DNA from: a virus | IMG/VR virus record: IMGVR_UViG_3300025543_000277 | Location: 1 to 20,668 of that record | Length of the DNA: 20,668 nt | Reading direction: 5' to 3' (one strand) | Shown here: positions 1 to 6,431 of the stretch, piece after piece | Numbering within the stretch: position 1 is the stretch's first letter | Layout of the letters: each line of letters starts with the position of its first letter | Notes under the pieces: model-generated | Database searches by the model: none | What the model saw: the letters and a program-made list of their open reading frames with translations, nothing else | What the model was told of the DNA's origin: nothing | Program-made: the position numbers and the translations under genes

Positions 1-1
1 C

Positions 2-1156
2 AAGTCGCAGTTCGACGGTATACTGAGTAGTGAGAAACTGTACGTCATCGACGGTGTTGTTGATGTAGGTAACATCTCTATCGTTGTGCCTGAAGGTGGT
101 TTGAACCTAGCTGGCCTAGGCTTCGGTATTTCAAAGCTTCTCAGCACAGAGAATAACTTCACACTGTTTGTTGATGATGGGGTAACCTACTCAGGTGATC
201 TATTCCTAACTGACATAGATATAACAACCTCAGGTACAGGTTCTAAAGTATTTGAGCTAGATAACAACGAGAACTTCAACGCTGTTGAGTGGAACACAGT
301 TAACTTTATTAACTGCACGTCACTAGGCTCCCTTACAGGCTACCGTCAAGGTCTGAGCCGGAACGTAGCTTGGATTAACTGCTTAGACGGACTCACAATG
401 GCAGGTAACTGGTCCGGTGGTTGGGCGGCGATTGACAGCATTCTTCTCGGAGCACCTATGACCACAGGGGTTCTGTTTAAGGCTGGCGCTGGTCTGGTCA
501 TCGGTGGCTCGTTTAGGTCTAATGTGAACATACTAAACCTAGGAACCAGTGGCGGTATCTTCTGTGACTTCGCACCTAGTAACATTACGCTAGACACAGG
601 GTTTGCCTTAGACAGTGTGCGTGCTAACCCTGCCGCTAACAACCTACCTAACATGCCCTCAACATCAGTGAAGGCTCTTATTACAAACAGCCCAGGTTTG
701 GGTAACACATACCCAGGGGCTACCGCAACGCCTGGAGCAGACTCAGAGGTAGTTGTTACAGTAGTAGACACTCTCTACCAGTTGACAGGGTCTATGACTC
801 TTGCCGACTCGTACTGGTTCAGCTTAGCAAATACAAACGGAATTAAACTTGACAGCACGAACGAGTTAGAAGTTGAAGTTATAGGAACCCTCTCCTTCTC
901 AGGTAGCAACAACAACGAGATGGTTGTTCAACTTAGACAGTATGACTCTAGTGCGGCTACCTACGTTAACATAGGGCCTGAGTACAGAACAACACTTAAC
1001 GGTGGTCCTGCTGGTGGTCGAGCAGAGAACGTAACCTTCCATGCTTTAGCTTTACTGGCGCAAGATGACCGAGTAGAAGTCTGGGTAAAGAACATAACTG
1101 GAACAGGGAATATCACCCTTGTAGCTGGTGGTCAATTCAAAGTCCTAGCACGATAA
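2..1156 (+). CDS. Virion surface/appendage protein, 5' end outside the window
   Basis: The frame is open from base 2, so the true start lies to the left of the window. A GTG at 86 is in frame but has no good ribosome site and is not the likely start. About 384 codons are visible. The protein is rich in Gly, Ser, Thr and Asn with short beta-prone segments, and has almost no charged helical stretches. This suits a beta-helix or stacked-beta appendage. The last 130 residues or so (from TPGADSEVVVTV on) look like a compact beta-sandwich, of the kind that ends many phage fibre and decoration proteins. It lies directly before the adaptor gene, where T7-like phages have the capsid gene or an added decoration gene. 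A head-decoration/head-fibre or tail-appendage role is inferred; no family was recognised. Confidence 0.6.
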   Translation, partial: KSQFDGILSSEKLYVIDGVVDVGNISIVVPEGGLNLAGLGFGISKLLSTENNFTLFVDDGVTYSGDLFLTDIDITTSGTGSKVFELDNNENFNAVEWNTVNFINCTSLGSLTGYRQGLSRNVAWINCLDGLTMAGNWSGGWAAIDSILLGAPMTTGVLFKAGAGLVIGGSFRSNVNILNLGTSGGIFCDFAPSNITLDTGFALDSVRANPAANNLPNMPSTSVKALITNSPGLGNTYPGATATPGADSEVVVTVVDTLYQLTGSMTLADSYWFSLANTNGIKLDSTNELEVEVIGTLSFSGSNNNEMVVQLRQYDSSAATYVNIGPEYRTTLNGGPAGGRAENVTFHALALLAQDDRVEVWVKNITGTGNITLVAGGQFKVLAR

Positions 1157-1171
1157 ACCTAAGGAATACAA

Positions 1172-1903
1172 ATGGCATACGATTATCTTGGACTAGTGAA
1201 CGATGTGTGTGGTCGAGTCAATGAGACTCCCCTCACGTCTGCTAACTTCAACAACGCTGTAGGGTTCTACTCCACAGCCAAAGAAGCTGTGAACTCTGCT
1301 ATTCGGGACATGAACCAACAGGCATTCCAGTGGCCCTTTAACCACACAGACTATGACGAGACACTGGTAGCTGGTCAATCACGCTATGCTTACCAAGCAG
1401 ACACCAAGGCTGTTGACTTCGATACATTCCGTATCCGTAGGAGCGACACCTTTAACAATAGTACTACTCACCTTAAGTTTATGGACTACGACGAGTACGT
1501 TGAACGGTTCATTGATGCTGAGTATGACTCAACTAACGAGAGTATCAGAGAGGTACCCAAGTATGTATTCCGAGCACCAAACCAAGAGTACGGCGTCTAC
1601 CCTGTCCCTAAAGAAGCCTACACACTTAGCTATGAGTATTACGCTCTTCCTACTGACCTGTCAGCTAATACTGATGTCCCCTCTGCCCCGGTAGCTTTTC
1701 GACATGTGGTTGTCGATGGAGCGATGTACTATGTCTATCACTTCCGTGGAGACACAGAGACTGCTGACCGTCTACAAGCTAAGTTCATCAACGGTATCGA
1801 GCGGATGAGAACTATCTACATCAACAACAACTACGACTATGTCCGTGATACACGGGTAGGTCAACGTAGTCCCTACGGTTCTAATACACTGAGGCTAACC
1901 TAA
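1172..1903 (+). CDS. Tail tubular protein A / adaptor (T7 gp11-like)
   Basis: A 243-residue protein with the N-terminal layout of short-tailed phage adaptor proteins: MAYDYLGLVNDVCGRVNE, then a helical section containing AIRDMNQQAFQWPFN, then a section rich in Tyr, Asp and Arg. In T7 the homologous gp11 forms a ring that joins the portal to the tail nozzle. The start ATG has an AAGGA ribosome site (1161-1165). Its TAA stop shares one base with the ATG of the next gene, the gp12-like nozzle, and this gp11-gp12 order is the standard one in T7-like phages. The assignment rests on remembered family sequence pattern, length and gene order. A generic virion protein of the same location is the alternative. 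Confidence 0.75.
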   Translation: MAYDYLGLVNDVCGRVNETPLTSANFNNAVGFYSTAKEAVNSAIRDMNQQAFQWPFNHTDYDETLVAGQSRYAYQADTKAVDFDTFRIRRSDTFNNSTTHLKFMDYDEYVERFIDAEYDSTNESIREVPKYVFRAPNQEYGVYPVPKEAYTLSYEYYALPTDLSANTDVPSAPVAFRHVVVDGAMYYVYHFRGDTETADRLQAKFINGIERMRTIYINNNYDYVRDTRVGQRSPYGSNTLRLT

Positions 1904-3867
1904 TGCCTACACGCTGGGAAACATTCCCTATTGAACTCTCTGGTGGTCTTGTCTCTAACCTGTCTCGATTGCAGCAGGGACTAAAGCAACCTGGGTCTGC
2001 AAGGGTACTGCAGAACTTCGAGCCATCCGTTAAGGGTGGCTATCGGCGTATTAATGGGTTTACTAAGTACGATGACGCTATTGTACCACCTTACGGTTCA
2101 CCACTAGTACAGGGTTCAGGACAGTCAGGAACAAGTGTTATTGTCTCCGGTCTCTACGAGACTCCTGTAGCAGGTGACACACTCACTGTAGCAGGGGTTA
2201 CAGGGACGTACACTGTCTCTGGTGTAACCTACTCAGCTACGAACAAGGAAGCCACTCTAACCATCACCCCAGCCCTGGACTCAAGCCCAGGTGACAAGGC
2301 GGTAGTAACCTTTACCTCAGGACAATCCCGTGTCGAGGGTATCTTCTACTCTGCTGCGGACACAGCTACCTTCGCCCTTCGTGGTGGAGCTATCTGGAAG
2401 AGCTCTGGTTCAGGTTGGACCTTGGTCAGTGTACAAGACCTAGGGTCACCTCTGGTTAATGGTGGTGGTCAGACAGGTACTACTATTGCTGTCGATGCTC
2501 TTGGAGCTGTACCAGCAGTTGGTGATACATTCAGTATCGCTGGGGTTGAGTTAGTCTACACAGTACTTACAGCACCAACTGTAACTGCTACTGCGGCTAC
2601 TGTCTCTATCTACCCAGCTTTGGATTCCTCACCTGCGGATAACGCAGCTATTACATTCCTTGGTTCTTCTCACACAGGTGGGACTAAGGCTAGGTTCACA
2701 CAGTTCAACTTCGACGGTACCTTTAAGACAGCTATGGTGGATAACGCCAACAACCCTGCTGTGTTCACTGGCAGTACGTACAAAGTTCTACAAGGGACAT
2801 CAGACATCACAGGTGCTTCTTATGTCGAAGAGTTCAAAGACTTCTTATTCTTCGCTACAGCAGACCTGGTAGCTTACACCGCTCCTTTCGATGAGGACGA
2901 CTTTACACCAGCTAATGGTGCTGGTAGCTACCGGCTACCGTCTAACTGCACAGGATTGATCACATTCAGAGAACAGCTAATCAACTTCTCCGAGACAGAC
3001 ATCAGACGCCTAACAGGTACTAGTGGAGCAGACTTCTCCCTTACATCTATTGCAGATGACCTTGGGTGTGTTAACGGTGATACCGTACAGGAGGTTGGTG
3101 GTGACGTACTCTTCCTAGGCCCTGACGGTGTACGCTTCCTAGGTGCTACTGAACGTATCGGTGACTTTAACTTGTCATTGGCTTCACGTCAGATTCAAAC
3201 AGACTTTACTTCTTTCATTGAAGTTTCTGCAGACTATTGCACGAACATCATCAGAGAGAAGAACCAGTACCGTATCTTTAAATATAAGACAGACACACTC
3301 AAGGGTGTTGCGCAAGGTTACATTGGTACACAATTCCTAGATCAGAACGGGCAGAGTGTTAACTGGAGCGCCACTAGAGGTATCAAAGCTTATAGAGCTG
3401 CATCAACCTATGTAGGGGATAGAGAGATTTCTTTGTTCTCTAACGATGATGAGTACGTTTACCGTATGGAGTCTGGCTCTACGTTTGACGGTGAGCCTAT
3501 TACATCAGAGTACTACACACCTTTCATGGCTGTTAACGACCCATCTATTAGGAAGACTGCGTACTCGGTAGATACCTACTTCGATCCTGAGGGGGCTACG
3601 ACAGGGGTGCTAACTCTTAAATACGACTTCAACGAACCTAAGAAGATTCAACCTAACGCTGTCACACTGGATGGTGGCGGTGCCTTCTCTACCTGGGGCA
3701 CTATGGTCTGGGGTTCAGGTTCTTATGGTGGTCTGCCAGACACGGTGCTGAAGAACAATGTTACAGGTTCGTTCTTCACAGTAAGCTTACAATACGAGTT
3801 CGATGGTGGGGAACCATTCGTACTAGACACAGCACTCTTAGAGTACTCAACAGAGGATAGAAAATAA
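1903..3867 (+). CDS. Tail tubular protein B / tail nozzle (T7 gp12-like)
   Basis: A 654-residue protein whose N-terminus (ETFPIELSGGLVSNLSRLQQG followed by a GSARVLQNFEPSVKGGYRRI-type segment) matches the pattern of podovirus nozzle proteins, which form the hexameric end of the tail tube. The fold expected is a beta-propeller platform, and later segments such as DDLGCVNGDTVQEVGGDVLF and GVRFLGATERIGDFN are typical of it. Two copies of a roughly 75-residue domain are inserted at about residues 65-140 and 181-254. It starts on an ATG that overlaps the adaptor stop by one base, with GAGG upstream, and ends on a TAA overlapping the tail-fibre ATG, so all three are translationally coupled. Length is somewhat below T7 gp12 (about 790 residues). 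Confidence 0.8.
   Translation: MPTRWETFPIELSGGLVSNLSRLQQGLKQPGSARVLQNFEPSVKGGYRRINGFTKYDDAIVPPYGSPLVQGSGQSGTSVIVSGLYETPVAGDTLTVAGVTGTYTVSGVTYSATNKEATLTITPALDSSPGDKAVVTFTSGQSRVEGIFYSAADTATFALRGGAIWKSSGSGWTLVSVQDLGSPLVNGGGQTGTTIAVDALGAVPAVGDTFSIAGVELVYTVLTAPTVTATAATVSIYPALDSSPADNAAITFLGSSHTGGTKARFTQFNFDGTFKTAMVDNANNPAVFTGSTYKVLQGTSDITGASYVEEFKDFLFFATADLVAYTAPFDEDDFTPANGAGSYRLPSNCTGLITFREQLINFSETDIRRLTGTSGADFSLTSIADDLGCVNGDTVQEVGGDVLFLGPDGVRFLGATERIGDFNLSLASRQIQTDFTSFIEVSADYCTNIIREKNQYRIFKYKTDTLKGVAQGYIGTQFLDQNGQSVNWSATRGIKAYRAASTYVGDREISLFSNDDEYVYRMESGSTFDGEPITSEYYTPFMAVNDPSIRKTAYSVDTYFDPEGATTGVLTLKYDFNEPKKIQPNAVTLDGGGAFSTWGTMVWGSGSYGGLPDTVLKNNVTGSFFTVSLQYEFDGGEPFVLDTALLEYSTEDRK
2095..2322 (+). 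repeat. First copy of duplicated domain in the nozzle protein
   Basis: Residues about 65-140 of the nozzle protein start with GSPLVQGSGQSGTSV and continue with VAGDTLTVAGVTGTYTV and ITPALDSSPGDKAVVTF. The same order of motifs recurs about 116 residues later. The pattern suggests a small Ig-like or beta-sandwich domain. Confidence 0.7.
2443..2664 (+). repeat. Second copy of duplicated domain in the nozzle protein
   Basis: Residues about 181-254 repeat the first copy: GSPLVNGGGQTGTTI, then VGDTFSIAGVELVYTV, then IYPALDSSPADNAAITF. The two copies are diverged at DNA level, so the duplication is not recent. Confidence 0.7.
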
Positions 3868-5621
3868 TGGGCCAAGGGTACATTCGTAACGACACAGCTA
3901 ACAACATTGCTGACGGTAACGTAGCAGATGCTGCGGATATTGACGGTGAGTTCGATGCTATTGTAGACGCTTTTCATGAGACTACAGGACACACGCACGG
4001 TGGTGGTGGTGCCGAAGGAGCTCCGATTACTGTCGTAGGGCCTACCCAGGAGTACCTAGGTGACGGCACATCCTTCTACCCTAAGTTAGATGCAACCTAC
4101 GACTTGGGTAAGATATCGTCTTCGTTTAACCTTGCTTACTTGGAAGGTCTTAACTTAGCTGGAACAACTATTACAGCTACCGCCACTGAACTTAACTACG
4201 TAGGTGGTGTTACTAGCGCCATTCAAACCCAGCTTAACAATAAGCAGCCGCTAGACTCTGACTTGACTGCCATTGCAGCTCTTGCTAAAACAGATGGTAA
4301 CTTTATTGTAGGTAACGGTACAGCTTGGGTGACCGAGTCCGGCGCTACTGTTCGTTCCTCCCTGGGCCTAGGCACTGCTGCAACAACGGCAAGCACAGAC
4401 TATGCCACGGCAGCACAAGGCTCTCTCGCAGATTCAGCCACCCAACCAGGAGACAACATATCGACCTTGGTCAACAACTCTAACTTTGTTGCTAGTGGTG
4501 CCAACATTTCTGTTTTTACTAACGACTCTAACTATATCTCCATCGACAGTACAACCCTTACAGGGACAACACAGAGTCTAAACGTAGGGTCTTTTAACCT
4601 TTTTGATGCAGCTATCACAGCGGACACAACACTTTCCTTCGCGTCTGTTCCGACAGAAGCTAGGTGGACTTACACAGTTACACCACCAAAGCTAGCGCCA
4701 GACCCAACCACCCTAAGCGGCCCTATAGCTTCGTCTGGTCTTGTAACGAACCCAGATACTCTGCACTTTACTTCAGACGGCAAACACCTCTTTACGTGTA
4801 AAACCGGTCTTGGGACTGTGTACTCCTTTCCCTTAGGGATTCCTTGGGATATTACGACTTTAAAAAGATTTGGATTGAGCTTCAACTCAAGCGGCTCAGC
4901 TACAAACCCACACGGTATCCAGGTTAAACCTGACGGTTCTCGAGCTTTTGTTGCTTGTGAGTCCACTGGAGCAATTTACCAATACGATATGAGCACAAAC
5001 TTTGATGCAAGCTCTATGTCATATAGCTCTATTTCTTTAACGTACAGCGGAGACACAGGAGCAGCTTCTGCAAGAGATATTGTAGTTAAACCTGATGGTC
5101 TTACACTTCTTTTGTTTACACTTGGCGATGTATGGGAGTACACTCTCTCTACAGCTTGGGACCTATCAACAGCTTCCTACTCAACAAACACCTTTGACTT
5201 TGGTGCTTTAGGACCTGATGCCCAGGACGTACATATGGACCCTGATGGAGATTGGATTTTAATGTTAGATGCAACCTCGGAAAGCCTGCACAAATTAACA
5301 CTTAGTACATCTTGGGATGTGTCCACTATTGCGTACAGCTCGAGTGACATAGGTTACTTCGGAAATGCAAATGAAACAGCCGGCTCTGGTTTATCGTTAA
5401 AAACTGGCGGTCAAGAGATTGTGTACTTTGCTGGTGAAACCCTAGACAGCGTTGAGTCCTACCACCTTAAGAATACATTTGATATAACACTACCATCTTC
5501 TGTAGCAGGTAAGTTGAGCACACCTATTTACTACCCGAAGAGAGGTACCTTTGAGTTCTACACAGCGGATGGTGGTACAACTGTAAAGCTTATTGGTGAG
5601 ACGTACACAGAGATAGAGTAA
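3867..5621 (+). CDS. Tail fibre with beta-propeller-like receptor-binding head
   Basis: A 584-residue modular fibre. Residues 1-60 (MGQGYIRNDTANNIADGN through GHTHGGGGAEGAP) match the virion-attachment end seen in many marine podovirus fibres. The H42-x-H44 pair could bind a metal in a trimer. Residues about 105-140 contain the common fibre motif TELNYVGGVTSAIQTQL, and residues 160-260 are a Ser/Thr/Asn-rich shaft. From about residue 290 there are five repeats spaced roughly 50 residues apart, each with a [VMF]-x-x-DG turn and a strand ending in [VI]-Y-x-[YF] or WEYTL, then W/F-D-[ILVA]-S/T. This is the pattern of a lactonase/WD-like beta-propeller. The head probably binds the host receptor. 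The start overlaps the nozzle stop by one base. Codon use in the propeller part differs from its neighbours. Confidence 0.8.
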   Translation: MGQGYIRNDTANNIADGNVADAADIDGEFDAIVDAFHETTGHTHGGGGAEGAPITVVGPTQEYLGDGTSFYPKLDATYDLGKISSSFNLAYLEGLNLAGTTITATATELNYVGGVTSAIQTQLNNKQPLDSDLTAIAALAKTDGNFIVGNGTAWVTESGATVRSSLGLGTAATTASTDYATAAQGSLADSATQPGDNISTLVNNSNFVASGANISVFTNDSNYISIDSTTLTGTTQSLNVGSFNLFDAAITADTTLSFASVPTEARWTYTVTPPKLAPDPTTLSGPIASSGLVTNPDTLHFTSDGKHLFTCKTGLGTVYSFPLGIPWDITTLKRFGLSFNSSGSATNPHGIQVKPDGSRAFVACESTGAIYQYDMSTNFDASSMSYSSISLTYSGDTGAASARDIVVKPDGLTLLLFTLGDVWEYTLSTAWDLSTASYSTNTFDFGALGPDAQDVHMDPDGDWILMLDATSESLHKLTLSTSWDVSTIAYSSSDIGYFGNANETAGSGLSLKTGGQEIVYFAGETLDSVESYHLKNTFDITLPSSVAGKLSTPIYYPKRGTFEFYTADGGTTVKLIGETYTEIE

Positions 5622-5649
5622 CCAGAGGTGTTACCTGTAAGGAGTTAGA

Positions 5650-6012
5650 ATGAACCTGAGTAAATTTATAGAAGAGTTCAACTGGGAGTCTGATGGCTTT
5701 GTTGACAGTTACCACATCCTTAAAGAAGGTGAGAGTGGGGACTGTGATGACTTTGCATCTACCGTGAGCTACATCGAGAGTGGTTCGAGTAAGACTAGGA
5801 TGTTCTTTAATATCCTCACAGGTAAGCACAGGTTCTACTGGTGCCGTTCACCTCGGGGCGAAGCGCACGCTATCCTAAGGGTTAAGGGTAAAGGGTACAT
5901 TGATAACATCTTCCCGACCTACAGAAACAAACCTGAAGGACACACCAAAGTTGTGTACTTGTTCTGGGTCCCTTTCCTAAAACTACTCATTGGTATGATT
6001 GACAAGACCTGA
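5650..6012 (+). CDS. Transglutaminase-like cysteine-protease-fold protein, probable C-terminal membrane segment
   Basis: A 120-residue protein with the three landmarks of the bacterial transglutaminase-like cysteine proteinase (BTLCP) group in the right order: Cys32 in GESGDCDDFAS, His73 in GEAHAILRV, and Asp85 in KGYIDNIFP. The family fold is a small papain-like domain that cuts or transfers at amide bonds. Residues 101-117 (VVYLFWVPFLKLLIGMI) are hydrophobic and could anchor the C-terminus in a membrane. The start has a clear GTAAGGAG ribosome site. The stop TGA overlaps the ATG of the acyltransferase-like gene (TGATG), so the two are coupled. The motif match is seen in the sequence. The activity and target (virion protein, host envelope protein or peptidoglycan peptide) are inference. 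An amidase of related fold is the main alternative. Confidence 0.6.
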   Translation: MNLSKFIEEFNWESDGFVDSYHILKEGESGDCDDFASTVSYIESGSSKTRMFFNILTGKHRFYWCRSPRGEAHAILRVKGKGYIDNIFPTYRNKPEGHTKVVYLFWVPFLKLLIGMIDKT

Positions 6013-6431
6013 TGATCGTTGACTACAACAAAGCTTTAGATGACGCCAGGTTCTTGTTCCTAAGAAGTGAACACCACAAGAACTTTGATTCTAATGAAAT
6101 CTACTCTTACCTAGTTTTACCTTGCAAAAAGAATGCAATCAGGTTATACTACCGTGAGGGTAAACCTATTGGTCTTGTCACTTGGTGCTGGTTAACACCG
6201 GAGAAGGCTAAAGACTTTGTAAACTTTGAGTGTCTGCTTCTAGAGTCCGACTACGAGAAGAGAGAAGGTACTGAGCTTTGGGGCCTAGACTTTATTACTC
6301 CATACGGTGATGCACGTAAGGTCTTCTCATTGATCAAAGAAGAGTACAAGAATGTTTATGGTGAAGAAACCAAAGTTAAATGGCGGAGAGCCAAGGACCC
6401 CTTGAAAGTACATGAGAGAAAACTATGTTAA
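6012..6431 (+). CDS. RTX-toxin-activating lysine acyltransferase-like protein (HlyC family)
   Basis: A 139-residue protein resembling HlyC/ApxC, the enzymes that move a fatty acyl chain from acyl carrier protein to lysines of RTX toxins. SEHHKNF (residues 19-25) lines up with the HlyC catalytic histidine segment SPLHRNW, placing His22 against HlyC His23. KPIGLVTWCWLT (51-62) matches the RPVAYCSWA strand. ELWGLDFITPYGD (88-100) matches WFIDWIAPFGD, placing Asp93 against catalytic Asp92. VKWRRAKDPLKVHERKL corresponds to the HlyC VDPKTHVGKVSEF strand. The protein is about 30 residues shorter than HlyC at the C-terminus. It starts on the TGATG overlap with the protease-like gene and its last codons overlap the start of the downstream ejection gene. 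No RTX repeat protein is visible nearby, so the substrate is unknown and may be a virion protein. Confidence 0.7.
   Translation: MIVDYNKALDDARFLFLRSEHHKNFDSNEIYSYLVLPCKKNAIRLYYREGKPIGLVTWCWLTPEKAKDFVNFECLLLESDYEKREGTELWGLDFITPYGDARKVFSLIKEEYKNVYGEETKVKWRRAKDPLKVHERKLC

Noticed and set aside
346-771. A 141-codon minus-strand open frame inside the surface-protein gene
   Set aside because: It is antisense to a clearly coding frame, has no ribosome site or operon partner, and its composition mirrors the opposite strand.
5622-5649. AGGTGTTACCT short inverted repeat between fibre and protease-like gene as a terminator
   Set aside because: The stem is only four base pairs and no T-run follows; the same 11-mer also occurs at 15989-15999 (on the opposite strand to phoH), which is expected by chance at this length.
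5650-6012. Transglutaminase-like gene as the phage endolysin
   Set aside because: The motifs fit BTLCP better than CHAP or NlpC/P60, no cell-wall-binding part is visible, and the hydrophobic tail is unusual for an endolysin.
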